A stretch of 64,000 nucleotides of DNA, taken from assembly GCF_003399635.1 (NCBI RefSeq), contig NZ_NBXB01000027.1, positions 1 through 64,000 on the forward strand, read 5' to 3'. Within the stretch, counting starts at the first letter, position 1. The number at the start of each line of letters is the position of its first letter. A model generated the notes under the pieces. That model was not told the origin of the DNA, did not search any database, and saw nothing but the letters and a program-made list of their open reading frames with translations. Of the stretch, positions 25,830 through 34,862 are shown piece after piece. A program made the translations under genes and the position numbers. This DNA comes from Subtercola boreus. GTDB taxonomy: Bacteria > Actinomycetota > Actinomycetes > Actinomycetales > Microbacteriaceae.

Positions 25830-26852
25830 TCAGGCCCGGCGGTACTCCTCGTAGGAGTAGCCCCAGGCGCCGCTGATCATCCCGGCCCCCCGGGCCAGGG
25901 TGCGCGTTCCCCGCGCACGGTGCTCGAGCGAGCCGAGCAGAATACCGGCTACGATCTGGCCGGTACCCGCGGCGCCCCGCAGGGCGCCCCTCAGGGTCAG
26001 ACCGAGTTGTGCCGCGAGCCTCTCCGGACTGCGCCCTTGAAGCAGCATCAGGGTCGTGACGCTCCAGCTGTTCCCGCTCGAGAAGGCACGGAGCACCACC
26101 CACTTCTTCGTCACCCTGTTGCGGGGCACCACATCGACGACACCGGCTCCCGCCGCCCAGAACATGCGCCCCCCACCCTCGACGATCTGGCGGGTGAACA
26201 GGGTGTCCTCGCCGCCGATCACACCGAGTGTGGTGTCGAAGCGCAGTCCGAGCGCATCGGTGAAGGCCAGGTCGAGCAGCAGGTTGTTCGTGGCGGCCAC
26301 CGTGATCGGCGATCCGTCGGCCAGGTGCCGGCGTTCGAAGTAGCGGCCGGCCACGATCCAGGGGCCGGGTTCGACCTCGTAGTCGGAGACCACGGGCCCC
26401 GCCACGGCGGCGGCCCCGGTTCGCTCTTGGACGTCGAGCAGCGAGCGGAGCCAATGTTCGGTGGGGCGCTCGTCATCGTCGATGAACACGAGCAGGTCGG
26501 CGCCGCGGGCCACCTCGAGCGCCCTGTTGCGTGCGGCTGCGATGCCGGGCGTGGGTTCGTGCGCGTAGCGCACAAGCGCACGGTCGTCGTCGGGCATCCC
26601 GCTCACGGCGTCTTCGACGGTGCCCCGCGCGGAGCCGGCAGGGTCGTTGTCGATGACCAGGACCGAACCGGCCACCACCATACCGGCCACCGGTTCCGAA
26701 CCGGCCACCCCGTCGCGCACGTCGTGCAGCTGGGCGACCAGCATCGGCAGGATGCCCGCCAGGTCGACCGGTCTCCTGAAGGTCAGCACAGCGACCACCA
26801 GTGTTCTCGCCGCGGTCTGCCCGGTCACTCCGTGTGCGTTCATCCCCGTCAT
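25830..26852 (-). CDS. Glycosyltransferase family 2 (about 340 aa)
   Basis: A GT-A-fold inverting enzyme. RTLVVAVLTFRRPVDLAGIL opens the nucleotide-sugar domain; PGIAAARNRALEVARG and LLVFIDDDERPTEHW carry the DxD-type metal site. GGEDTLFTRQIVEGGGRMFW corresponds to the catalytic ED motif. The C-terminal ~90 residues are basic and amphipathic. Starts at 26891, 26852 and 26843 are possible. I prefer 26852, because 26891 would overlap the divergent gene's start codon. It faces the upstream GT2 gene, so both promoters must be squeezed into about 30 bp or lie within the neighbours. Confidence 0.82.
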   Translation of the reverse strand: MTGMNAHGVTGQTAARTLVVAVLTFRRPVDLAGILPMLVAQLHDVRDGVAGSEPVAGMVVAGSVLVIDNDPAGSARGTVEDAVSGMPDDDRALVRYAHEPTPGIAAARNRALEVARGADLLVFIDDDERPTEHWLRSLLDVQERTGAAAVAGPVVSDYEVEPGPWIVAGRYFERRHLADGSPITVAATNNLLLDLAFTDALGLRFDTTLGVIGGEDTLFTRQIVEGGGRMFWAAGAGVVDVVPRNRVTKKWVVLRAFSSGNSWSVTTLMLLQGRSPERLAAQLGLTLRGALRGAAGTGQIVAGILLGSLEHRARGTRTLARGAGMISGAWGYSYEEYRRA

Positions 26853-26878
26853 TATCCCGTCTTCCAAGGAGTCACGGT

Positions 26879-27853
26879 ATGAGTTCGTCATCTTTCTCCC
26901 AGCTTGCGATCGTGGTGGTGAACTACGGGTCGACGACCCTGCTCGAAGCGAATCTTGCGCCTCTCACCCGGCGCCAGCCGGAGCTGACCGTGGTGATCGT
27001 CGACAACTTCTCGACCGACGAGGAGCGCACGCGGCTCATCGCCCTGGCTGCTCGCGAGAACTGGAACACCGTGCTGCCGACCGGCAACACCGGTTTCGGC
27101 GGCGGTATGAACCGCGGAGTGCTGCACGCCGAACAGCTCGGTGCGAAACTTCTGCTTCTGATGAACCCCGACGTGGAGATCGCGGAGAAGGCGCTCGAAC
27201 TCCTCATCGAGGCCGGTCTCGCCGACGGCGACACGCTCTACTCCCCGCAGATCCTCCGCCCCGACGGTTCGGTGTGGTTCAACGGCTCCGACCTCTACCT
27301 CAGCGACGGGCGCATCCGCTCGGCCCGCCGCCGCACGGCCGGCAGCACGGTCGCCATCGAACCGTGGTTGAGCGGAGCGTGCCTGCTGCTGACCCGCGAA
27401 CTCTGGAACTCGACGGGGGGCTTCGACGAACAGTACTTCCTCTACTGGGAGGACGTCGACTTCTCGCACCGGGTGGCCAGGGCCGGGGGAAGACTGAAGG
27501 TGCTCACGGAGGCCATCGCCGTGCATGCAGAAGGCGGAACGCAGGAGGGCGGAGGCTACTCGCACGCCGGTGAGCCCAAGTCGAACACCTACTACTACTA
27601 CAACATCCGGAACCGGCTGCTGTTCGCGGTGCGTCACCTCGACGACCAGGGACTCGTCCGCTGGTCGGGTCTGACCCGCACCATAGCGTGGGAGGTGCTG
27701 CAGCAGGGCGGGCGGCGCCAGTTCACCCGCTCGCTGTCTCCGCTTGTCGCCGCTTTCCGCGGCGCGCGGGACGGTCGCCGCCTCGTCAAAGAGGAGTTGC
27801 GGTCGAGGCGCCGTCGAGCGCTGGCGCTGGGGCGGGACGCCGCATCCCGGTGA
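26879..27853 (+). CDS. Rhamnosyltransferase-like glycosyltransferase family 2 (324 aa)
   Basis: AAGGAG sits about 8 nt before ATG 26879. LAIVVVNYGSTTLLEANLAP and TVVIVDNFSTDEE are the GT2 entry; NTGFGGGMNRGV and LLLMNPDVEI give the nucleotide and DxD-like sites. SGACLLLTRELW followed by GGFDEQYFLYWEDVDFSHR is the hallmark of the WbbL-type rhamnosyltransferase group. With rfbA in the island, dTDP-rhamnose is a reasonable donor, but this is inference. The last 68 nt overlap the convergent gene ending at 27786. Confidence 0.85.
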   Translation: MSSSSFSQLAIVVVNYGSTTLLEANLAPLTRRQPELTVVIVDNFSTDEERTRLIALAARENWNTVLPTGNTGFGGGMNRGVLHAEQLGAKLLLLMNPDVEIAEKALELLIEAGLADGDTLYSPQILRPDGSVWFNGSDLYLSDGRIRSARRRTAGSTVAIEPWLSGACLLLTRELWNSTGGFDEQYFLYWEDVDFSHRVARAGGRLKVLTEAIAVHAEGGTQEGGGYSHAGEPKSNTYYYYNIRNRLLFAVRHLDDQGLVRWSGLTRTIAWEVLQQGGRRQFTRSLSPLVAAFRGARDGRRLVKEELRSRRRRALALGRDAASR

Positions 27854-28907
27854 AGTCCGCGAGCTCCCGCACCATCTGGGAGCTCGTCAGCCCCGCCTCG
27901 ACAGCCCGGCGCCCGGCGAGGCCGAATTCCTGGGCCAGTGACGCGTCGGCCAGCAGCTGCAGAACGCGCTCAGCCATCGCAGGGGCGTCACCCACGGGTG
28001 TCAGAAATCCTGTCTGCTGGTCGAAGACGTAGTCGTCGATCCCCGGTGTGTCGGTCATCACGACGGGCCGGGCCGTGGCCATGGCTTCGAGACTCACCGT
28101 CATGCCGGAGGCATGCAGGTTCGGGCGGGTGGCGATCGCCACCACGCTGGCGCGGGCGTAGAGCGCCGCCAGTTCCCGGTGGCTCACCCTGGCGACCTTC
28201 GTCACACCGTCGGGTGCGGGCAGGCTGCTGGAGGTCTGCACGAGAATCTCGGTGTCGGGAGCCCGCCGGTGCACGGTTGCGAGGGCCTGGAAGAGGGTGG
28301 CCGTGTCACGGTCCCTGTCGCCGCCCACGCTCAGCACGAATGGCCGTTCGGCCTGCGGCGCAGGTGTGAAGAATCCGGCGTCCACACCGAACCGGAAGAA
28401 GCCGACAGGGGGCCCATCGTCGCCGACCAGCCGTTCCACGGCCTCCTGCTGGGCGCGACTGATGACCCAGAGGCCGTTCATCGCCCGGAGCACCTGGCGG
28501 ATCGTCCCGATGTCCCTGCCGCGGGCCAGCATGTCGGTGACCCAGATCACCCCGCTGTACATCTCGTCGGCCGGGTGTTCGAGGAGCATCCGCCTGGCCG
28601 CGTTCTCGTCCCAGGTGAGACCGAGATTCCGGGGCGATCCGGGCAGAGTCTGGGAGGGGGCAGGGCGGTTCATGCCGGGCAGTCGCCCGCGCAGGCGGCT
28701 CCGCAGGACGGATGCCCGGGAGGGCTCGCGGGCGGCGACAGCGCTGAGGCGGCCGGTGTAGTACCTCAGCTCGTCGAGACCATAGGGCCAGAAACCGGGC
28801 ACTTCCCCGGCCAGGTGACGCTTCTCCCACGAGGGCACGTCCCGCTCCGTCGGAAAGACGAACTGCACGGTGCTCTCCGGCACGACCGGCAATGTGTGCT
28901 CAGACAC
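27786..28907 (-). CDS. Glycosyltransferase family 4 (373 aa)
   Basis: GTG 28907 has GGGAGAG upstream and overlaps the flippase stop by 8 nt. The C-terminal domain holds RPFVLSVGGDRDRDTATLFQ, LYARASVVAIATRPNLHASG and SLEAMATARPVVMTDTPGID, the usual EX7E-like nucleotide-sugar region of GT4 retaining transferases. The N-terminal domain is shorter and more divergent. It is the last gene of the seven-gene minus-strand EPS operon. Its 3' end overlaps the convergent rhamnosyltransferase-like gene by 68 nt. Confidence 0.82.
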   Translation of the reverse strand: MSEHTLPVVPESTVQFVFPTERDVPSWEKRHLAGEVPGFWPYGLDELRYYTGRLSAVAAREPSRASVLRSRLRGRLPGMNRPAPSQTLPGSPRNLGLTWDENAARRMLLEHPADEMYSGVIWVTDMLARGRDIGTIRQVLRAMNGLWVISRAQQEAVERLVGDDGPPVGFFRFGVDAGFFTPAPQAERPFVLSVGGDRDRDTATLFQALATVHRRAPDTEILVQTSSSLPAPDGVTKVARVSHRELAALYARASVVAIATRPNLHASGMTVSLEAMATARPVVMTDTPGIDDYVFDQQTGFLTPVGDAPAMAERVLQLLADASLAQEFGLAGRRAVEAGLTSSQMVRELADFTGMRRPAPAPALDGASTATPL

Positions 28908-30270
28908 GTTCACTCTCCCGTTCGGGTTCTGTGGCGACATCCTGCAGCAGCCGCCGTCTCTGGGCCACGTCACGGGAGACGTACCAGAGGTTCGGAACCA
29001 CCTGGCAGACCAGCACCGCCACCGACGAGCCGACCACGGGGCCGGCGGCTCCGATGACACCGATGAGCCACCAGGACAGGCCGATGTTCAGGGGGATCAT
29101 CACCAGCACCGGCACGACCTGGAAGACGAGCCCGCGCTTGTCGGTCATGTACATGCCGATCGGGTACTTCGCCGCCTGAAGTCCCACGAAGACGACGAAC
29201 GCGAGCAGCAGCCAGCCGTCGAGGTGGATCTGCCCGCCCGAGACGAAGTTCGCGAGCATCGGGGACAGAGCGGCCAGCGCCCCGCCCATCAGCAGCCCGC
29301 CGACAAGGAACCAGAGGGTGGGTACGGCCGGGGACTCGACCCGGTTGGCGCTCCGGGCCGCCGCGTAGACCGGCCAGAGCGCGAGGCCCGCCGCCGCGAT
29401 CGTCTGCAGCACGATGCCGAAGAGCTGTGAGGCGAGGTTGTACTCCGCCAGTTGTTCGACGGTGCCGAGGTGGCTGAGCAGCAGCCGGCCGGTCTGCATG
29501 GCGATGGGCAGCGCCACCATCTGCACGAGCATCGGCCAGGCGAGACCGAGCGCCGAGACGCCGCGGTAGCTCCGCACGTGCGGGATCTCGCGGATTGCCG
29601 CCCCCACCTGCGGCTTGAGTGCACGGGCCGCGACGATCAGGCAGATCACCGAGACGAGGGCGTTCGCGATGTAGGTGACGACCGCGAGGTAGGTGCCGGC
29701 GGGAACCATGAGCACGACGAACGCGCCCACCACGAGGAACATGAAGGGTGCGACGACGGCCTGGCTCGCCACTTGGGTCGTGGTCTTCTTCAGCCCGACG
29801 AGGATGCGCTGGCCCACCGTCAGGGGGATGACGAGCCCGAAGACGGCGATGCAGAGGAACGCCGCGACGTCTCCCCCACCCGGCATCAGGCCCTTGCCGA
29901 GCAGCAGGGGCCACCAGCCGGCCAGCGTGATGACGGCGCCGATCGTCACCATGATGCCGCCGGAGACGATCAGGATGCGGAAGGCCGTGACGATGGTGCG
30001 CCGCACGTAGTCGTCGGTGCGCGGGGCGGCAGAACCGGCGACCGCGTTGATCACCACGGCCGCGATGCCGAGGTCGGCGAAGGGCAGCAGGGTCGGGAAG
30101 CTCGAGAGCAGGCCGTACTGCGCGTAGGCATCCACGCCGAAGTTCTGGATGATCATCCGGCTGGTGATGATGCCGAGGATCCCGGCGATCGCCATCACGC
30201 CGACCTTGGCGGCGGCCGCGCTTCCGACCAGCGAGAAGGTGCCGCCACGGGCGACCCCCCGCATGCCCAT
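28900..30270 (-). CDS. Polysaccharide flippase, Wzx/MATE-like (456 aa)
   Basis: About 12-14 hydrophobic helices, with the opening VGSAAAAKVGVMAIAGILGI and the motif NFGVDAYAQYGLLSSF seen in oligosaccharide flippases of the MOP superfamily. It should move lipid-linked repeat units across the membrane for the Wzy-like polymerase. ATG 30270 shares one base with the stop of the upstream glycosyltransferase; ATG 30264 is an alternative. A short Arg/Glu-rich tail is cytosolic. Confidence 0.88.
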   Translation of the reverse strand: MGMRGVARGGTFSLVGSAAAAKVGVMAIAGILGIITSRMIIQNFGVDAYAQYGLLSSFPTLLPFADLGIAAVVINAVAGSAAPRTDDYVRRTIVTAFRILIVSGGIMVTIGAVITLAGWWPLLLGKGLMPGGGDVAAFLCIAVFGLVIPLTVGQRILVGLKKTTTQVASQAVVAPFMFLVVGAFVVLMVPAGTYLAVVTYIANALVSVICLIVAARALKPQVGAAIREIPHVRSYRGVSALGLAWPMLVQMVALPIAMQTGRLLLSHLGTVEQLAEYNLASQLFGIVLQTIAAAGLALWPVYAAARSANRVESPAVPTLWFLVGGLLMGGALAALSPMLANFVSGGQIHLDGWLLLAFVVFVGLQAAKYPIGMYMTDKRGLVFQVVPVLVMIPLNIGLSWWLIGVIGAAGPVVGSSVAVLVCQVVPNLWYVSRDVAQRRRLLQDVATEPERESERV

Positions 30271-31415
30271 CAGCTGTATTCCCGGGCGAGGTCGGTGATC
30301 GTCGGGGTTCGGGAGAACATCCAGTCGTCGGCTGCGAGGCGGCCGTCGCGGGAGGGCAGGCTGTCGAGGATCTCCGACACGGGCCGGTTGTCGTCGAGCA
30401 TCTGCACGATGGCCACGGCGAGTTCGGGGCTCGAGGCCGGGTCGGCGACGACGGTGTGGTCGTGTGACATCAGCCAGTCGGCGAGACCGGTCTGCTCTGT
30501 CGTGACGATGGAGAGCCCGTGCGAGAGGCCTTCGACGATGGGAAGTCCGACCTGCTCCCGCCAGGTGGCCGAGGGCTGGGAGGGAAGAACGAGCACCCGG
30601 GCCTCATCGAGCGCCTCAGCGATGCGCTCACGACCCGGATCGATCTCGACGGTGATGCCCTCGAACAGGCGCGCCACGGCGAGCACGCTGTCCTCGAGCA
30701 GTCCCTTGCCCATGATGGTGAGGGTCGCGCCGGGTCGGAGCCCTGTCACGTACGGCCAGGCCTCCAGCAGCACCCGGATGCCCTTCCGCTCGCTGAACGC
30801 GCCCACGAAGATCACCCGTCCGTCGATCCGCCGGCTCGAGGTCGCGGTCGGAACCGGAGCGGGGAGTGCCGGGATCAGCAGGGCGTTCGAGCGGATGTTC
30901 ACGTCGCCGAGAACGCTCTGGTAGGTCTGCTGGGCGGCACTCGTTCCGAATGCTGCTCGGTCGACCCTGTCCCAGACCTGCCGGGCCAGCGTCCGTTCGA
31001 TCCGTCGGCGAAGCCTGGTGCGGGGGCGTTGGGCGGGTCCGTCGGCGAACGGGTCGGAGTTTCCGATCGCGTAGGTGACGACAGTGGTCCGCCCGCCGCC
31101 GAGGAGCCGCCTCACCCGCAGTGCGATGAGTGCAAGGGAGGTGGAGAGCAGGCTCGACAGCATCAGGGGCTCGTTGATCTCGAGCGTCTCGATCGAGGAT
31201 CGGCCGATCAGGAGCGCACCGCTCAGCGGACCCACCCGAACGAGGTCGAGCCCCTCCGCCAGGCCGTCCTCGAAGTCGTACCGCTTCACGCGGTAGAGGA
31301 TCGAGGCGGGCTGCAGATCACGGGCGCGTTCGAGATGCGCCGTGCGGATGGACTCGTAGAGCCGCACCCGCAGTTGCAGGGCGGGCTTTCGGAGCACGTG
31401 GTGATCCGGGGTCAT
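30270..31415 (-). CDS. Glycosyltransferase family 4 (381 aa)
   Basis: C-terminal motifs GRVIFVGAFSERKGIRVLLE, LTIMGKGLLE and REQVGLPIVEGLSHGLSIVT match GT4 transferases; the E-x7-E-like pair is EQVGLPIVE. The N-terminal half is less conserved, with YAIGNSDPFADGP and an Arg-rich helix at about 130-155 that may touch the membrane. It overlaps the Wzc-like gene (ATGA) upstream and the flippase downstream, so it is part of the compact EPS operon. The donor is unknown. Confidence 0.8.
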   Translation of the reverse strand: MTPDHHVLRKPALQLRVRLYESIRTAHLERARDLQPASILYRVKRYDFEDGLAEGLDLVRVGPLSGALLIGRSSIETLEINEPLMLSSLLSTSLALIALRVRRLLGGGRTTVVTYAIGNSDPFADGPAQRPRTRLRRRIERTLARQVWDRVDRAAFGTSAAQQTYQSVLGDVNIRSNALLIPALPAPVPTATSSRRIDGRVIFVGAFSERKGIRVLLEAWPYVTGLRPGATLTIMGKGLLEDSVLAVARLFEGITVEIDPGRERIAEALDEARVLVLPSQPSATWREQVGLPIVEGLSHGLSIVTTEQTGLADWLMSHDHTVVADPASSPELAVAIVQMLDDNRPVSEILDSLPSRDGRLAADDWMFSRTPTITDLAREYS

Positions 31416-32869
31416 GGCACGGGTCGCAGCTCTGCGGAGGGTACGGCATCGGCCGACTCCGCGGGCTTCGGCTGGGCTTCGCTATGCGTCTTCTCGTCGG
31501 AAGTGGGGTTGACCATCTTCGTGACGTCGCTGCTGTAGTACTCGTCGCGCGCCTTCGGCTTCGTCTGGTTCAGCACGATGCCGATGGTGCGTGCACGCAC
31601 ACCGGAGAGGGCGGCCAGAGCGTCGGTGAGGCGCTGGCGGGTCGTGGAGTTGTAGAGCGAGACCACGAGGGCGCCGTTCGTCATGTGCGTCAGCGTCAGG
31701 GCATCGGAGGCCGGGAGCAGCGGCGGGGTGTCGACGATCACGAAGTCGTAATCGTCGATCACCGTCTGCAGCAGCCGGGCCATCGAGGTCGAACCGAGCA
31801 GCTGGTTGGGGTTCGGCGGAATGGTGCCCGAGGTCAGGATGTCGACGTTCGGAGCCCAAGGCTGGATGACGTCCTTCAGGTCGGCCGAACCGACCAGCAC
31901 ACTCGTCAGGCCCGCAGCTCCCTCGATCTGGGCGTAGGTGGCGATGGAGGGCCGACGGAGGTCCGCATCGATCAACAGCACCCGGATCGACCGTTCCGCC
32001 ATGGCGAGGGCGATGTTGATCGCCATGGTCGACTTGCCCTCCCCCGGCATTGCGGAGGTGACGACGATGGAGCGGATCGGGTTGTCGACATCGGCGAACT
32101 CGAGATTTGTGCGCACCCGCCGGTAGTCCTCTGCCAGCAGGCTGTGCGGTGCGATCCGCATCGTGATGCCGTCTGCCTGCGGTGAACGCCGACGCCGACG
32201 CTCGACATTGCCCACGACGGGCACCTCTGTCACGCGCTCGACGTCCCGCGGCGACCGGATCCGGGTGTCGAAGACGGCGATGCCGATCGCGTAGAGCACA
32301 CCGGCTGCGAGCCCGGCGGCCACACCACTGATCTCGAGCAGCCGGCGGTTCGGCCCCACGGGGTTGACCGCAGGTTGGGCCGGCGTGACGATGCTCATCG
32401 AGATCGAGGGCACGTCGGTCGAGTTCTTCGGGGAGAGCCCGATCGCGGCCGACGAGAGCGACGCGCCCACGCTGTTCGCGATGGATGCCGCGAGCTCGGG
32501 TGATGCGTCGCTCACGGTGATCTGAATGATCACGGTGTTGAGTGGAGTCTCGGCCTTGATCGCCTTGGCCAGCCGGGCCGGCGTGGTGTCGAGCCCGAGT
32601 TCGGCGATCACCGGTGTGAGCACGGCCGGCGTGGTGGCCAGCTGAGAGTACGACTGCACCAGGTTCTGCGTGTAGGTCGAGCCCTGCAGCACCTCACTGG
32701 TGGTCTGGCCCTGGGTCGGCGAGACGAAGATCTCGCTCGTCGCCGTGAAGGAATCGGGGAGGGATTCGGCGTAGGCGTAGGCAACGCCTCCACCCACGAC
32801 TCCGAGGATGGCGATGACGATCCAGCGCTTGCGGAGTGCTTTCCAGTAATCGTGAGGGTCCATGATCAT
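31412..32869 (-). CDS. Wzc-like chain-length regulator and tyrosine kinase (485 aa)
   Basis: A fused Wzz/CpsC plus CpsD/BY-kinase protein. The N-terminal TM helix (about 15-35), an external region and a second TM helix near 180-200 bracket the polysaccharide co-polymerase domain; the proline-rich NPVGPNRR precedes the second helix. The cytosolic kinase has MPGEGKSTMA (Walker A), VLLIDADLRRPS (Walker A') and FVIVDTPPLL (Walker B). The C-terminal tail has only a DEYYSSD pair of tyrosines, fewer than the clusters of proteobacterial Wzc. Start ATG 32869 follows AAGG and overlaps the upstream stop; GTG 32872 and ATG 32863 are alternatives. It controls polymer length together with the Wzy-like protein. 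Confidence 0.92.
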   Translation of the reverse strand: MIMDPHDYWKALRKRWIVIAILGVVGGGVAYAYAESLPDSFTATSEIFVSPTQGQTTSEVLQGSTYTQNLVQSYSQLATTPAVLTPVIAELGLDTTPARLAKAIKAETPLNTVIIQITVSDASPELAASIANSVGASLSSAAIGLSPKNSTDVPSISMSIVTPAQPAVNPVGPNRRLLEISGVAAGLAAGVLYAIGIAVFDTRIRSPRDVERVTEVPVVGNVERRRRRSPQADGITMRIAPHSLLAEDYRRVRTNLEFADVDNPIRSIVVTSAMPGEGKSTMAINIALAMAERSIRVLLIDADLRRPSIATYAQIEGAAGLTSVLVGSADLKDVIQPWAPNVDILTSGTIPPNPNQLLGSTSMARLLQTVIDDYDFVIVDTPPLLPASDALTLTHMTNGALVVSLYNSTTRQRLTDALAALSGVRARTIGIVLNQTKPKARDEYYSSDVTKMVNPTSDEKTHSEAQPKPAESADAVPSAELRPVP

Positions 32870-34098
32870 CACACCTTGTTCGTGGTCAGTTGCGCGTCGG
32901 GCAACGCGGTCGGTCGGGAACGGATCGCGCTCGGGGCAGCGGCGATCTCAGAGACGAGGAGGGCGATCGTGCCCCGGTACTTCGCGGGAGAGTGCTTCTG
33001 CTCCGCCCGGAGCCGGTCGAGGGAGGCGTCGACTCTGACGCTCTCCCACTCCCGGCAGATGGCAGCGAGGGCGTCGGCGAGGGCTTCCGGATCGCCCGGG
33101 ATCACCGAGCGCGAGGAGAGGTACTCCCCCGCCGCTTCGCGGAGCCCGGAGGTGTCGCTCACCACGACGGGCCGGGCTGCGAGCAGGGCCTCGACCGCCG
33201 TGTTGCCGAACGGCTCATCGAGGAGAGAGGGCACGACCGCGACATCCGCGGTCTCGAGGGAGGGCCAGATGTCGCTCCGGAACCCTCTGAGCTGCACGTG
33301 GTCGGCCAGACCGAGTTCGTGGATGCGGGCGACGAGTTCGTTCTCGTAGTCGTGCGCTCCCGGAACCGGGGCGCCGACGATGTCGAGCGAGGCCGCGACG
33401 CCGCGGTCCCGGAGTGCGCCCAGCGCCTCGACAGCGACAAGAGCACCCTTCCGCCTCGAGAGTCGTCCGACGAAAAGGATGCGGAGCCCCCCGTCGAGCG
33501 CCTCGCGAGCCGAGCGCGGCGAACCGGGGCCGGGTACGCCGTTGTAGACGACCGAGGTGCGCCGCGCAAGACGGGGGAAGCTGCGGGCCAGCACCGACAC
33601 GCTGTACTCGCTGTTCGCGATGAGGCGGGTGGCGAACGACAGGGGGAAGTTGAGGGCCAGCGCGATGGGGCGGGCGGCGGATCCCTCCGCCTCGTGGATG
33701 TGCGCCAGAACCGGCGTGCCCGCCAGCCGGGCGAGGCCGATCCAGAGCGGGATCGTCACGGTGTTGACGTAGACGGCATCGGGGCGTACGCGAGAGAGCA
33801 GGCGGCGTCCGGCCCGGAATCCCCGCGCCCCGGTCGACAACAGGGCGAGCATCCCCCGCGCGCTCATGCCGCTCTTGGTGAGAACGGGTGTCGCGCAGAT
33901 CTCCACCGTCGCCCCGGCTGCCGTCAGGGCAGCCTCCAGGGGACCGTGCTGCGGCAGGGCGACGACGGCGCGCGCGCCTGCGTGCAGCACGGCTTCGACG
34001 CTCTCGAGCAGCACACGGTCTGAGCCGTAGAGCTCCGAACTGGGCTGGGCGAACAGGATGGTGCGCCCCGAGAGTGGTCCGGATCCGGGATGAGTCAC
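32869..34098 (-). CDS. Glycosyltransferase family 4 (409 aa)
   Basis: A canonical GT4 enzyme. The N-terminal ILFAQPSSELYGSDRVLLES is the glycine-loop acceptor motif and VLAHIHEAEG the middle motif. LRILFVGRLSRRKGALVAVE opens the donor domain, and PSLLDEPFGNTAVEALLAAR is the EX7E region that binds the nucleotide sugar. No membrane helix is present. It overlaps the CDP-alcohol phosphotransferase stop (ATGA) and shares one base with the Wzc-like start, so translation of the operon is fully coupled here. Confidence 0.88.
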   Translation of the reverse strand: MTHPGSGPLSGRTILFAQPSSELYGSDRVLLESVEAVLHAGARAVVALPQHGPLEAALTAAGATVEICATPVLTKSGMSARGMLALLSTGARGFRAGRRLLSRVRPDAVYVNTVTIPLWIGLARLAGTPVLAHIHEAEGSAARPIALALNFPLSFATRLIANSEYSVSVLARSFPRLARRTSVVYNGVPGPGSPRSAREALDGGLRILFVGRLSRRKGALVAVEALGALRDRGVAASLDIVGAPVPGAHDYENELVARIHELGLADHVQLRGFRSDIWPSLETADVAVVPSLLDEPFGNTAVEALLAARPVVVSDTSGLREAAGEYLSSRSVIPGDPEALADALAAICREWESVRVDASLDRLRAEQKHSPAKYRGTIALLVSEIAAAPSAIRSRPTALPDAQLTTNKV

Positions 34099-34862
34099 GC
34101 CGCCACCGTCTCCGGTCGGGCGCTGAGGCTCGCGTCGAGCTCGGTCATGTCACAGAACCACTTGCGGGACGCCAGCACCAGGTGGCCGGCGTTCGCCACG
34201 GCCATCAGGCCGTACAGGGCGATGAACAGCACGGGGCTGCCCAACAGAGCGAACACGAGGCAGAGGATGCCGTAGTCGGTGGGGACGACGAGCAGCGAAC
34301 GCAGCAGCGACGCCCTGCCGCGCGGGGCGACGGGCCCAGTGCGGCCGCGCTTCAGCTGATCGTTTAGGATCATCGCGAAGAACGAGACGCAGGCGACCAC
34401 CGAGTAGACGATCGGAATGAGCAGCAGCCACGGCGTGGTCAGGTCCACGTGCAGGAACAGGGTGATGAGAACAGCGAGGTGCAGTGATGCGATCTTGACC
34501 GAGTCGACGACGTGGTCGAGCCACTCACCCGAGAGCGAGCCGCCGCCTCGCAGCCGGGCGACCTGGCCGTCGGCCGAATCGAAGGCGTAACCGATCGCGA
34601 GAAGCAGCGCGACAGCGATTCCCGAGATCCACGACACGGGCAGAACGGCAAGCAGCACGATCCCGGAGAAGGTGAACGCGGCGCTGATGCCGCTCACCCC
34701 GTTCGGCGTCAGGCCGGCCCGGAAGGCCCAGGCGGCGAGGTAGCGGCCGATCCTGCGGTTCACGTAGATCGAGTAGGCCGGCGCGCCCGGTGCGGCCTTC
34801 TTCTGTGCAGAGGCGAGGCGGCTGACCGTCTGCCGGTAGGTCTCCTTGGAGGCGACGCTCAC
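34095..34862 (-). CDS. CDP-alcohol phosphatidyltransferase family protein (255 aa)
   Basis: The complete CDP-OH signature is visible at about residues 97-122: DSADGQVARLRGGG...GEWLDHVVD (D-x2-D-G-x2-A-R...G-x3-D-x3-D). It is set among six hydrophobic helices. The enzyme displaces CMP from a CDP-alcohol onto a hydroxyl acceptor. GTG 34862 is the start, overlapping the upstream stop by 4 nt. Family members usually make phospholipids, but this one sits inside an EPS operon, and a TagD-like cytidylyltransferase lies at the far end of the island. I infer a role in decorating or anchoring the polymer; a plain phospholipid synthase is the alternative. Confidence 0.85.
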   Translation of the reverse strand: MSVASKETYRQTVSRLASAQKKAAPGAPAYSIYVNRRIGRYLAAWAFRAGLTPNGVSGISAAFTFSGIVLLAVLPVSWISGIAVALLLAIGYAFDSADGQVARLRGGGSLSGEWLDHVVDSVKIASLHLAVLITLFLHVDLTTPWLLLIPIVYSVVACVSFFAMILNDQLKRGRTGPVAPRGRASLLRSLLVVPTDYGILCLVFALLGSPVLFIALYGLMAVANAGHLVLASRKWFCDMTELDASLSARPETVAA

